Positions 19,331 through 30,510 of a stretch of 64,000 nt of DNA are shown in pieces. The notes under the pieces were generated by a model, which worked only from the letters and a program-made list of their open reading frames with translations, was not told where the DNA came from and did no database searches. Each line of letters opens with the position of its first letter. Positions within the stretch are counted from its first letter, which is position 1. The DNA comes from Trileptium ribeirensis (Eukaryota; Nematoda; Enoplea; Enoplida; Thoracostomopsidae). A program made the position numbers and the translations under genes. The stretch spans positions 1-64,000 of the forward strand of contig JASANE010012680.1 in assembly GCA_030248225.1 (NCBI GenBank), in the 5' to 3' direction.

Positions 19331-20485
19331 CTTAAATCAAATATAATCTCATTCAAAGTTATATTATTTCTAACGAAGTTTTGTGCCGCAAACAATTAGA
19401 TAATCAACTGCTTTTCTTTTCAAACTATCCCCAAACTAAATCTCAAAAAAATCAGCCAGATATTTTTTCATTTTTGCAAGTTAAAGCAAAACACTTGACT
19501 AACATAGATAAATCTTAATCTTATATATTCATCATCAAGCAGTTTTGTGGAAATGACTAGATGGCTTTGTATAGTTAGCTCCTTTACAAAGATATAAAAT
19601 GTTCCCGTTTGGTGTGAAATACCCTGAAATCTTGGTAGCGCTTATTCGTGGGTACCTGTATGGGGCAGGAAGCTCTGTCATTTATGGTATAGTTTATTTT
19701 CTATAGTAGGGGCTGTCTAAAGGGCTATGTTAGTGAGTATCAGTCCGAAAAACGATGCTGTAGCAAAGGTCATGGGATGGGGGTCTGGCCAATTTTACAA
19801 CTTAAGCGGGAAATATTCCGTTTAAGTTAGCTGGTTGTACGGAAGGGGGTACGCAGGGGCACAGCACGCTATTGAGAAGTGAAAGGGCCGCTCTAATGTG
19901 GAGAGGAAGAGAGACGAAAATGGAGGGGTGCCCCACTCATCCTCTCCCCCCGTGCTAGGTGATGAAAGTGGGTCAGTTTTTTTGTCGTGTAGCCAGGGTA
20001 GAAAATTCCAATGGCACTGAATTAACTATTGCGAAGATAAATGCAGACGAATAGTACAGTCAATAATGATGAACTTCCAAAGCTTCCTATATAGTCTACA
20101 AGTTGTGGGCTCCAGGCGTATGAAGGAAGACTTTGTGTCCACAGATGCGGGCTTTGTCGCTTTGCAACGAGCTTCAAGGATCGGAGGAATAGCTCCGAAG
20201 CAGCTCATTAGCTAGTAAAACGTAACTTTCAACCTAGCTTTCGATGCTCGACCAATTAATATTCATGAAATGCAAATTAATTCAGGACGTAAAGGTTTAA
20301 CTTTTAACTGAAGGACGAGAAGGATGTAAATTATTGATAGAAACAAACAAATGCAGAAATACAAGACCCCTAAGCTATTGTCTATTGGCGAATCTAATTT
20401 TGACGGGATTCCGGCACCCTTGCCAATACATTTATGCATACATATTTGCGTATTTATGCATACATTTATGCATTCATAAAAATTG
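19331..20485. other. No feature seen
   Basis: No recognised gene. A short run of TTTATGCATACAT words lies near 20430-20475. Confidence 0.45.
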
Positions 20486-20489
20486 ACAG

Positions 20490-20670
20490 TTGTAGCTATT
20501 AGAAGCGAGAACGAGCCGAATTTTTCAGGCTCGGCTCTGCTCCACTCAAATTTTAGTCGGCTCTGGTTGGCTCGGGTCGATTTAATCGGAAGTCGACTCG
20601 GCTTGGCGCAAAATTTCAACTCCTGTTCAGCTCGTTACAAGTTAGTCTCGGCTGGGCTCGAAAAGTTCGA
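20490..20670. repeat. GAGCC/CTCGG-rich degenerate repeat, copy 1
   Basis: Dense GGCTCGG, GAGCCGA and GACTCGG words over about 180 bases, beginning GAGAACGAGCC. A comparable block starting GAGAACGAGCC is at 41795-41975. Open frames across it reflect the composition. Confidence 0.5.
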
Positions 20671-22097
20671 GGATTTAAATTGGATATGGCGGACGTAGAC
20701 GGACAAATGAACATAAAAATGGATGTAATCTAACATACTTGACAACCTAGTTCGCTCTTCGACGTAAATAACTTTTGCAACAAAGTAACACTTGTAAAAT
20801 CGCTTACGTTTCGGGGAAGCGAATTTTACAAAATGGTGAGGAACTATAAGATATGCAAACATACGGTTGGACTGCAAGTTGAGATATCAGATACGAAGTG
20901 CCAATCCCGATCATATTAGACTTACTGAAAAGCATTACAATCCTCAGGTTTTTCTAGTTAAATGTCTGCAGTACGTTGTAAGTGATGTCATAACAATGGG
21001 CTATACCAATAATGGTTTTTGCACTACTACACTCAGGCCATATTCTTAGAACGCAAAATCAAGTCACACTCGTGTTACTCAGCACCAAACTATGACTCTA
21101 CTACATTATTTCCAGCTTTCGACATCAATGTCCATTTTTCTGCTGTGGCCCGATCATAACAACTATGTTGCATTGGAAAGCAATTGCGAACACATAATTT
21201 GGACTCTGTAATCCTTGGGTTTCTATTTATTACATACATCGTACGCAGTTGTATCATAACTATTTTTTGGAAAGAGAACTCCATCGCACCATTCTACATA
21301 AATATTTCATGATACAATATTGGGTGCGAATCTGTCAAAAATGACATTGAAATTGGCTATCTAGGTTTGGAATTCTAATGATTCTCCACAGTCCTAAATT
21401 TGCCAATCTAGGAGATACATCAGAAAATTTAATGCCATTCGCGTCACTTCTACGAGGCTGTTCAGAAAGACATGTATGACCATTTTTATCGATATTTTGG
21501 ATTGCGGTTGTAACCAAAATTCCAGAAAAAGACATTCCTCGTTTATGGGAGGGGTTGGTGACAAAAAGTTGACGATTTATTCAATCTCACATTTTTGCCA
21601 ATTTAACCCCGTTTTTTTGCCAAACTTCTTGTCAAATTACCTCCTATTTTTGCAGCAATTTAAACGGGAGGGGGGCGGAGGGCCGTAGGAGAGGTGCGGA
21701 GCCTCATGCGGAGGGATAAGACGGTACACTAAAGGCGGTAGACCAGGGCCTCGAGGGGTCCTAAGGTTTAAAAAGTAGCAATCTAAACTCTTGCTTCGGC
21801 ATATATGCTATATATTATATACTATTATTTGTCAACTGATATTTTTTGTTGCCATAGGCTCGACCAATTTTGAATATTTTATGTGCGTCTTGTAAAGCAA
21901 CTTACGTTTGACTAGAATTATATAAGTTTGAAAGCTTTTAAAAATTATATCACCTTCAAAAAGTTTAATGTATAATCCAGGTAGACAGTCAAATATATAC
22001 AATTTATAACTATTAAGGGTCTTAAAACGCTTTACCGTGGTACTCCTGATTTTAATACAACACGTGCTTTTGAAGGGAAATTATGACCATACGTATT
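20671..22097. other. Unassigned; dispersed AT/GC repeat at about 21580-21780
   Basis: 21580-21780 has TTTTTGCCAATTTAACCCC followed by a G-rich block (GGGAGGGGGGCGGAGG), the layout seen at 9930-10180 and 18720-18950. The rest has no feature I can support. Confidence 0.4.
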
Positions 22098-22352
22098 TTA
22101 TAACATTACTTGTAACACAGCTTATATAGTTAAGGCCGTGCATCAAATTGACTTAACGCACGGTTAGCTAAATTAGCTGTATTACAAGTCAGATGTAGCA
22201 CAGCCAGGCGTGCGTCAGGTGATTTGTAAGCACGGTTGTGTTGTTTAACTCGTTCAAACTCGTGCTGACGCCCTCGTCTGAACTCGTCACAACCGTGCGT
22301 ACAAATCACTTAACGCACGATAGCTGTGCTACAACTATTACATGAGTTATAA
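22098..22352 (+). mobile_element. MITE with TTATAAC ends and TGTAGCACAGC subterminal inverted repeats, copy A
   Basis: Begins TTATAACATTACTTGTAAC and ends GAGTTATAA, with ACACAGCT / AGCTGTGCTACAA facing each other inside the ends; further inverted words (TTAACGCACG, CAACCGTGCG, CGTGCGTCAG) make it highly foldable. About 255 bp and non-coding. The reverse complement is found again at about 31740-32013 with high identity. Confidence 0.75.
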
Positions 22353-22381
22353 CATCACAATGCTGCATTAATAAACGTACG

Positions 22382-23165
22382 TTATTTTAACAGAGAAAGT
22401 TTTTTATATACAAAAGCTTTAAAGCAGTTTATAGTTGTACACGTATAGTTTATATCGGCTAATGCCATGCACAAAAACTCTTGTAATAATTTAGACCGTG
22501 ACACAGTGTCAAAAGTCTTTGCATAATCTATGTAAATTGTGTCGACTGAGACATCAGGATCAGCTATTGCTGACCAATTAATCTCGCATTTTAGTTTTTG
22601 TGTACACATGTAACGTCATTTCAGAAATCTATTTTATATTCGTTAATTAAATTATTGATCACAACATATTTTTAAAGCATCTGCTATTATGCATTCTCTA
22701 GCGTTCTACATATTGAAATAAGTGAAAAAGACCTGCAATTTTGTGATTGGACGGGTTACCGTTTTCAAAGATAGGAGTAACCATACCATGTAACCACAGT
22801 TTTGGTAAATACCCGTTAAAAATGACTGTTCAAAGATATGTGCAAGTGATACACTAAGTACTCGATGTAATTTTTATGAAAAATTGGTTAAATCTCTCTG
22901 GAGAAAAGTTCAGTTTATTTTCTAGTTATAGAAGATGATACGAAACCAAAACTGGGTTGAAAGCTATCCAATTAAACTAGCTTGAAATTATTTTTTGATA
23001 TATTCAGTGAATTTCCAAAATTCGGCGATATTCAAGAAAACACACTTTCGAAATTATCAGCCAATATGTTACAACGCGACTCATCATCAATTACAGATAT
23101 GTCTTCACTATTTTTGAAAATCCTAACATGTCCATGTACATTGCGGCGATTGGTAAAACACATCT
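22382..23165 (-). pseudogene. CR1/Jockey-like LINE reverse transcriptase fragment
   Basis: Minus-strand reading gives, in order: SRCNILADNFESVFS (linker before RT, usual motif L-x-x-x-F-x-S-V-F), YLPKLWLHGMVTPIFENGNP (normally LP-x-x-W-x-x-x-x-VTPIFKKG), and in an open frame VDTIYIDYAKTFDTVSRSKL (palm box A; catalytic Asp kept, Ala-to-Thr change in KAFD). Between these are stops and frameshifts. It is truncated before box C. Its right edge abuts the broken Env end of retroelement copy 2 near 23165, so one inserted into, or recombined with, the other. Confidence 0.8.
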
Positions 23166-23283
23166 AAATAAGCTCTTGCTTTCTGCTTAAGGTGTCCAGA
23201 TGGTGCAACTACGAGATTCGACAGCGCTCTCATGGCTAACATTGGATTGGCGGCTACAAAAACTCAGCCATGCACTCTACGTG

Positions 23284-23883
23284 CTACATCTTGTCACATG
23301 CTGACGCCCTTGCATGATCGTATGTGAAAGCGATAGTTCTAGTTGTATGTATTTCCAACGCCTGTAAACTGGAAGCACGCAATCCCGAAGTAACAACACC
23401 TAAGTGACTTTGACGTTTTACGGGATCATCTGTATCGGCTAGTTTTGGCACTCTTGGTTGACCATTTAAAGGTCTCACAATAGCATGGGCTCTAAATTAT
23501 GCGATCTGCGATATGCGGTATGCGATCTGAAGTTAAAATCCGAATGGTAATACCTTGTTCGCTTAGTTGAAGTTGAGTGCCGTCGCAACTTTGAACTGTC
23601 TTGGGTTCTTCAAATGTAAAAGTGTTAGCGTACCGTCTGTAGTAACTCACAGCGCTCCACACATCGAACCACCACTGAAATTTCGCCACTGGAGGTACTT
23701 GAATTTTTCACTCTGGTCTTGCTTCCAAATAAATAATCGTCTTTTGTTCAATGCGCATGACTCATCAAAACAGGAACAGTGTGAGATGTCGCCTGATGTA
23801 GATTCAATCACTGACTGCCCATGATGACACTTATAGATATTAGTTACCGTTAGTGCACTGTTTGTAACTTCAAATTTCTTCAA
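23284..23883 (-). pseudogene. Envelope-like glycoprotein remnant, copy 2
   Basis: Three overlapping frame pieces align with copy 1: 23647-23883 (ESTSGDISHCS region, matching the segment just 5' of copy-1 base 468), 23492-23689 (middle) and 23284-23478 (the LGVVTSGL-x-x-SSLQALEIHT part, copy 1 GVVTFRLLAASLQALEVHT). Frameshifts separate them. The arginine run of copy 1 is not conserved here; the place holds a shorter basic sequence (VKRQ). Confidence 0.5.
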
Positions 23884-24119
23884 ATACTAGCAGTGTATTC
23901 CACCAGCTGGCCAGCTCCAGACCAAAAAATTTCTTCGTCATTTACGCCTACCATACTTGTTAAACTCCCAACCGTACATTCTTTGAATTTTCTTCTCATT
24001 TTTTCACTTTCCTCAGCTGAAACAGCCTCATTTTTTTCTAGATGTCCGTTTGGGATTTTCGTCGATGAAAAAAATATGTAAAGTTTTCTACTTATGCTGT
24101 TGCTTTTGAACATAACCAT

Positions 24120-24825
24120 GTTTGCCTAACAATGTGGATCATGTTTTTTCGAACAGTTTTATTTTTTCTTTAACTGAGGTTTCAGATACGTTCAGATACG
24201 TGCGTAGCCGCAGGTTTACATGGTTGTGAATCAGACATCCGCCGACTTGTCGATGATTACACTTTTGACACAACGGTAGATTTTACGTTACATCACTGCC
24301 TGCTAGAACTACAGCAGTTGCTGAAATTATAATTAAAGTCAACAGCAGGTTACGCGTATTTGAAGGCTGGTTTTGAATGTTCCTGTCGATGAATTCGTGT
24401 ATGATACACCGTTTGTTGATTTTGTTCGTCGTGTAACGGCAGTCTGCTGCGGTACACTCGCAACGATTGTTGCCCGCTTGAAGCTTGAGTGATCTTTCCT
24501 TCCGATGCGGCTTATTGGCTTGAGCCTTTTATTGTTCCTGACTTATAATCTTCTCTGCTTCTATCCTCGACAATGTATTTCTTAGTCTCACATTTTCGTG
24601 AAAAGGACAGCGTAGATCTTCCTGGCGTAACTTCCCACCCGTTTACACCATGGTACTGTCAACAGTTTGAGTCTGTGACACCACCTCGTTATTCCGCCGT
24701 TCACATGCTTCGTGTTCTCTTCAAATTTTGTTTGTGTCGAATCAACTCGCATACGTAATTCCGGTTGCTCTTCCTCTCTCACCTGTTCGGCAAAATTTCC
24801 ACGAATCATCTGTTCAATTTTATAT
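24120..24825 (-). pseudogene. Counterpart of copy-1 small ORF and acidic tail, decayed
   Basis: A charged stretch (VREEEQPELRMRVDSTQTKF) at the place of the copy-1 acidic tail (EREMEEDEVNELER); beyond it stops are frequent and no membrane segment is preserved. Supported mainly by position between the SGNH and Env remnants. Confidence 0.3.
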
Positions 24826-24827
24826 TG

Positions 24828-25560
24828 TCAAATCAGGCACTCGGATAATGGCTCACTTGGATATTGTTCGCATTCGAGTAAATTTTCAACATCATCTGCA
24901 TTGCAACTGAACATCTGTAACTGATTATCTATCCGGGGTATAGATAACGAGTTCAACCATCGTTGGCTATCATAATGTCTATGACTTCGTAACAAAGGTG
25001 TCACAAAGTCTTCCGCCCTGAAGCTGAATGAATGAGCCAATTTTAGCGTTTCGTAATTCAATATGTAAGGGCGTCTGCAAGTGATGAGGGATAGATTTGT
25101 TTCGTTGAGAAATACATGGCCATTTTCCAAAATATCGTGCTGGATTGCAGATGTCTAGGGACGAAGTACGCAACATTTCATCCGTCTCAGGAAATATTCT
25201 ACGAGATCATCAGGAACTTATCTTTGTTCAATGACGTTATACCAATAAACGTGCTTTGTCGTCAAGTTCGCACATTGTAATACTGCTTTAGTCCGACGGA
25301 AACAATGCTCAATATTTCGGTTGATCGGTTAAATCGATGGCCAATCATATCCGCCATTGCCACTAATCGTGGTCAAATCATTTATTCCACAGTGGATAAC
25401 GATTACTAGAGACTACAACTGGAGCTTGCTGTGATGATCGCAACATGTCTTCCAATAAAATATCTACATCTTTGATTTGAGCGTCAATTTAATGGTGCAC
25501 ACTATTAGATGGTGTCTCCGGTACGTGGAGCAGCTGCGAATCTCCTACAAACGCAAACAA
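24828..25560 (-). pseudogene. SGNH/GDSL-hydrolase-like domain remnant, copy 2 (GDSQL and GIND intact)
   Basis: In shifted frames: block I FVGDSQLLHV (GDSQL at 25531-25545) with the nucleophile Ser in its canonical GDS context; LVIVIHCGINDL (GIND at 25377-25388), the block III GxND oxyanion motif; KHVYWYNVIEQR, collinear with ECVYWSGLTQR of copy 1; and an open frame (24828-25130) whose CRRPYILNYET aligns with RCAPYLTDEA. The Asp-x-x-His block is not present in either copy; both have Pro-Tyr there. At least one TAA and several frameshifts make this copy inactive. It is the best evidence for the family of the copy-1 domain. Confidence 0.6.
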
Positions 25561-26269
25561 CGCTTCAGTACATTTGTTCATATACACGCTAACGTTCGAC
25601 GAAATCGACCTCACCGACTTTACCGCATCAGATAAATTATGGCCACTATCGGTTGGCTCCCTTTGTTATTCGGCTTCCTCGGTTCTAAAGTATTCATCTG
25701 TTGTATATTCAGTTGTCCTCGTTCAATGCAATAGTGTTCATCATTCACCCCAGATTCACTAATAAGTACATCGAGAGTCATATTTTTCTACGAACCCCTA
25801 TCGTCTGGTCGTTACTACGATTCTACCTTCTGCTGGATTTAATTTGCACTTGGAACTTGGCTCCATACTGCTTGAAATTCTCTTTTTCGTTTGATTGGGA
25901 GTTACTGCGATTATGAGTAAGCGTTTAGGAATGAATTTAACTTTTCGGTCGTCCTCAACGGCGCTCGACAGCTTGGTCTGATGATGCGTTATTATATTCA
26001 GTATATTCTGTGCCAAAATTTGATCAGTCATATCTGTACTAAGAAAAGATGTCAAACACGGATTATCTGTTACAATAGCACTCTCAACTGAAATGTTTGT
26101 AGTAGCGACTTCGCTAGACGGTTTAGGAATTGGTACATGCTGCAGTACATTGGCTGACCTAGCGTGCTAGTTTACGTAGTTGGATTGAAAGCGCTTTACC
26201 TATTTGGCACAGTAGTTACTGTTATGCGAACGCGAGACAGTTGGCACTGCGTGCGCTGTTGCGATCGAC

Positions 26270-26376
26270 ATTCTTCAGTACGATGTCCTGGCTTTTATGA
26301 TATCCACAATAACTGCGTTCATGGCGATAGTACGACAGTGCAGACTCATGTATCCTGACTTACCGCAGATTTGGCA
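26270..26376 (-). pseudogene. CCHC zinc knuckles of copy 2, mutated
   Basis: First knuckle CQICGKSGYMSLHC (26335-26376) has Tyr for the His ligand; the second (SYCGYHKSQ then, after a frameshift, GHRTEEC) matches copy 1's second knuckle. Shows that NC precedes SGNH in both copies. Confidence 0.65.
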
Positions 26377-26575
26377 TATCGGGTGTCTAGAAAGTGTAAA
26401 ATTTTATCGACCATATACCTGAATGCGCTGCTGAGCTGAGAGTTTGCGGTGCATAAATACCATCGCAATCGGACTACCCCACGTGAAACGCTGGTGTCGT
26501 AGGTTCAGCGAGCGGAGCTGGCTGCTATTTGTCTAACTTCTGTAATATGTGTTCTAGCAACTTAATAGCCTGAAC

Positions 26576-27612
26576 CTAGAAACCGCCCCAAAGATATCTG
26601 TCGAGCGAGCACACTTCTAAGTTTGTCTCATTGATATGCTGATCTACCACATTTACTGCGAGTGTGCTATCCCATTCCGCCTTCGGTTTTGTTTCAATAC
26701 TTCCCGCAGCTAATATCGCTTCAGCCATTGTTCTTGGACCCATTAGTTCAACTTCTGCGCGGATGCGAGGATGTAAATATGCTATATATTTATTGCGGAA
26801 ATTCGATTGTCTTTCAAACGCCATTCGTCGTATAACAACGTGTGCGCCAATTCTATAAGTGCCTGTGTGTAATGTCTTGCTGTTTCAATACTTCGTTATG
26901 TCCGGATGTCATATTTATCGCTGATGAAACGTTTTCGATCGTCTGTCATCAATTCTCGTTCTAATCTTGCAACCAGCATAATATAATTCTACTTAACGTC
27001 ACCAGGGAAGCCATTGTATACGAATTTATAGCAGGCTAAATCCACGCTAAGCAGAAGCAGCTTGTTACATACAGGACAACCATTCTCTTGAAATATTATT
27101 TCGAATTCATTCTGTCGCCAGCTTTGAAAATCTTCCGATTTGTCGCCGTTGAAAAGCGCTGTTGGCATATTTGGTACGCAATGAGTGATTTCAATAAGTT
27201 TTGCACACCTGGAAGTAACTCACCGGTGCCGGAACTGCTCAGCTTTTTATCTATTAGCACTTTTTTGTTTACGATAGAATCGGCGTGTTGCTTTAAACTC
27301 ACGTCGGTGATATGCGCCAGTTGAATGATCGAAGTATGGTTCTGCTCGATTGATAATTCGACTCCAGTCAACTTGCTGAAGATACAACCAGAGTTTCGCT
27401 AAATTATCTAAATGTGTCTTTTCCTGTCCAATTACAACAGCACGAATAGCGTCGAGCTAGTCTAGTATTAGTTATCACTAGCTGCTGGATAGCTTTGTTG
27501 TTTGTTGCATGCAAAGACTTGTTTGTAAACATTCTAAGACTTTGCCAAGACCTGCCAACTGTTTATCTGTAGTGTTTTTGTAGCGCAGCTACCTGAACTT
27601 CAACTTTGTTTA
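26576..27612 (-). pseudogene. Gag capsid remnant, copy 2
   Basis: 26576-26824 encodes FRNKYIAYLHPRIRAEVELM followed by GPRTMAEAILAAGSIETK, aligning with the capsid C-terminus of copy 1. 27096-27371 covers the coiled N-terminal part and then shifts frame into FQRRQIGRFSKLA, equivalent to FSGEKGDDFGSW. The N-terminus aligns to about 27612. Several frameshifts and stops. A TAG (26576-26578) sits a few codons before the segment leading to the knuckles, close to the place of the TAA in copy 1. Confidence 0.65.
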
Positions 27613-28010
27613 GCGTCCACTGTTGCTCACGTTGCTTGTGGACTCTCGACGCGTTACAATAATGATCACTGATAAACGCTCACTGTGATGTTTGCGTATC
27701 GTTGTTGATATATGTGAGATGCATAAGCCCGCAAATGCTCAATTGTGTACAGATGTGCTCTCTTATAGCTTTCATAGCATCAGCGGAGATAGATGCTCGT
27801 ATTAGTTTACTTAGCTGCTATGAATTAGTCGCCTAGGCGAATTTAGTGATTTCGGACATGTGTGCCACTAGCGAGATAGCCTGCCTACAATAAGCGATAC
27901 CTAAGAGCCTGTCAGAAGCGCATAACAAACCCAGCTAATCACAAGCGAATGAGCTAAATAAACCGAACTAGTATCACCCTGTTGTCACCACTTGCAACGT
28001 TGTGCCGATA

Positions 28011-28695
28011 ACTGCGATGTCGGTATATTTCCCTGTTAATAACTAGTTGGTTCGGCAATAAAATTTAGCAAATTTGTTCTTGATGTGTTATTAACGACCA
28101 AGTCCACCTGTGCTAAGCGACTTTGGCTCTGCCAGTGACTAGTGACCGGTTCGCCATTTCCGAGCGAACAAGTTAGCCTATCCACACCAATGAACCGCCA
28201 ACACACGAGAGGTTATGTATACAGCGCCTGCGTTGATTAAAAGCGACCGCTTGTCACGCGTCCAGCTTGCCACCAAGGGTTAACCGAACTCTGTTGTATT
28301 AAGCTGTTCGCCAAAAGAACCTAGCCAACAAATTAGTCAGCAAACTAGAAAATTAGAACAAAGTTTGTAATAAAATAAACCGCATTAATTGCTCTGGCTA
28401 GTGCTCACTGCCAGTTAACACGCGCACTTCACCAATGTTGCTTACTTTGGTTTCTCAGATACTCAGCAACCAAAACTATCATATATATTGCAGTATTTGT
28501 AATCTAGACTAAAAGGCCAACATGTTTCCTGCCTTAAATATCAAACGTAGCGTTATCAGGAAAACATTCAGATTAAATATGGATTCAAACTAAAACAAAC
28601 TATAAAAATAAAGTTTTAAAATTTAATAATTTTTTATATTTTAATGTTAAGATGGTTTCAATAGATCGCTGTACGTGTTGGCTAAGCTATAGGGA
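28011..28695. other. No feature seen
   Basis: Sequence upstream of retroelement copy 2; may include more of its leader or an LTR, but I cannot align it with copy 1. Confidence 0.35.
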
Positions 28696-28699
28696 CCAA

Positions 28700-30185
28700 C
28701 GCTTCACAAACATATTGGTGAAGGTTTCATTGAGAGCGCTTAAAGTACTGAAATCCCGAAAAGCACCAGGCGTTTGACGGAGTGCCACCAGATTTCTTTA
28801 AACTGCCCCGGAGGATATTGTCGTCGACGTTGGTAAACATGCTCATGCAATGTGGCATCAGGAGCGCATAACGGAATAGAGAACAGTTGTGTTGTTATCC
28901 CTCTTTAAAAAGGTGATCCTGCGCAATGTAAAAACTATCGAGGCATCTCGCTGCTTCCAATTGCCCTCAAAATCCTGGAAATCATAGTTCTGACTTTGCT
29001 TCGTTCTTGCTGCGGAGACTTCAAACGTAAACACTAGGCCTGCTTTAGGCGTGGCCGCGGCTGTACAGACACCTTTCACCCTTCGGCACCTACTGTAGAC
29101 GCGCCCTGAGTTTCGTCGGAGTACACTGGTGGCTTTGTTGACTTCTGAGCCGCCTACGACTAAAGTCTATCGCGAATCACTGTTTGTCATTATGGGGGCA
29201 GATGGCGTTCCTAATAAGTTGATTCGGATGATTAGGACGATCTACCGCAGTGCGGAAGCTATTATACGTGGATAAAATTCCAACTTAGCAGCGTTTTCTG
29301 TAAAGCCCGGTGTAAGACAATGCTCTGGATTGTCTCGCAAAGCTTTATAGCTATGCTGTGAATTGCGCAGTCAGAAACAGTTTCCACTCGAAGGACGGAA
29401 TAGTTCTCATAACAGGTTTCAATGTCAGCGATCTGCACTACGCCGACGACCTAGCATTGCTAACCAATTCGGCGGCTACGCTACAGTCATACTGCTGAGG
29501 CTCCGGGTTTCGGCTAATCGGGTTGGTCTCGATATAAGTGGCGAAAAGAAAAAGGTAATCTACTGCTGCAGCAGCAAGCCGTACTCTAGGTGGACAGCCA
29601 ACAGCTTGAAGTGGTGGGTGAGTTCCCATACATCGGATCAATGGCTAGCGGTACAGGTGGGACCTCATCGGAGATTACCAACTGAGTTTCTAAGGCATCT
29701 AGAGCGTGATCCGCAGAGACATTACGCCGCAAACAATGTTAAAGGTCCACCGATCGGCCGTCATGGCTTGCCTTTTATATGCTGGCGGTGGGTGGTGAGA
29801 GAAAGCGACAGTCGCCAACTGAATGGCTTCGCGATGATGTACTACTGCCGTATCCTTGGCGTCTCGCTTCGAGATCATATTCCTAACGGCATATATTTGG
29901 CAGCAGTGCCAGTCAATGTACACACTTGGCTCTACAATAAAGCAGCGGCGTTTCAACTGGCTTGGTCAGGTGCTGCGCAGGAAATTTTTCCGGTTCCCTA
30001 AAATGGCACTTTTGTTTTCACCACCTGCCGATTCTAAACGACCAAGAGGAAGAGTATTCGAGACATGGGGATGAACTGTCAAACGCAAGATGGAGTCCGG
30101 TTTCGGTGACATGCCATATGCGTACATGGTCTCACGGCGCATGCTCTGTGATGATGTCCGTGGTCGCCGATTGTGACGAATGAAC
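28700..30185 (+). pseudogene. LINE reverse transcriptase gene, broken
   Basis: Plus-strand frames give the whole RT order: LRALKVLKSRKAPGV (usual KAPG-x-DG), LFKKGDPAQCKNYRGISLLP (partly in a shifted frame), GFRRGRGCTDTFH, a degraded box A, a segment with YSYAVNCAVRNSFHS, box C as LHYADDLALLTNSAATLQ with both catalytic Asp present, and the C-terminal KQRRFNWLGQVLRRKFFRFP (usual RR-x-x-WLG-HV-x-R). Frameshifts separate nearly every motif; the 212-residue frame at 29363-30001 is a shadow. RTE/L1-like style, different from the 14.2-17.0 kb LINE in sequence. Ends near 30185. Confidence 0.8.
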
Positions 30186-30430
30186 GAGCCGAGTACAGAT
30201 ATTGATGGCGCTCCGCATCGGCAGGGTCCAATGAGATACCAGTAAGATATATATGAAATAACAAAGTAAAATGCCCCCTGTAAATAGTGGGGCGGAGCCG
30301 TTCCCTGTTTCCCCAAGTTTTCGGACCGTACCCTGAGTAATAATTGGACACACAAGTGGCTTCCTCGAAATTGGTCCTTTTCGCGCGTAAGCTACTCTAT
30401 TTACCGACCCCAGAGAGTTGAAAGGATGAG

Positions 30431-30510
30431 TCTCCCTGGCTCGGGTTCGAACACATAACCTAACTATCGAGAATCCAACGGTCTAACGATAGAGCCACGG
30501 GGTTTTATAA
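30431..30510 (-). other. tRNA-like sequence (degenerate)
   Basis: The minus strand has a B-box-like TGTTCGAACCC (complement at 30443-30453) and an upstream A-box-like TGGCTCTATCGTTAGA at normal tRNA spacing. The T stem and acceptor stem do not pair well, so this is a pseudogene or SINE head rather than a working tRNA. Confidence 0.35.

Larger units (their letters stand above)
23165..28010 (-). mobile_element. Ty3-like Gag/SGNH/Env retroelement, copy 2 (decayed)
   Basis: Collinear with copy 1 and on the same strand: leader (about 27613-28010), Gag (26576-27612), zinc knuckles (26270-26376), SGNH domain (24830-25560), acidic tail and small ORF region (24120-24810), Env-like pieces (23284-23883). 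Many stops and frameshifts. Pol is again absent between Gag and Env. The Env end is cut near 23165 where a LINE fragment starts, so a 3' pol or LTR cannot be checked here either. Confidence 0.75.

Noticed and set aside
20483..20698. 71-residue ORF with Ser/Arg/Leu-rich composition
   Set aside because: Follows from the GAGCC/CTCGG-rich degenerate repeat.
29363..30001. 212-residue plus-strand ORF as a gene
   Set aside because: It overlaps the LINE RT; the real RT motifs (YADD box, RRFNWLGQVLRR) are in other frames of the same strand.
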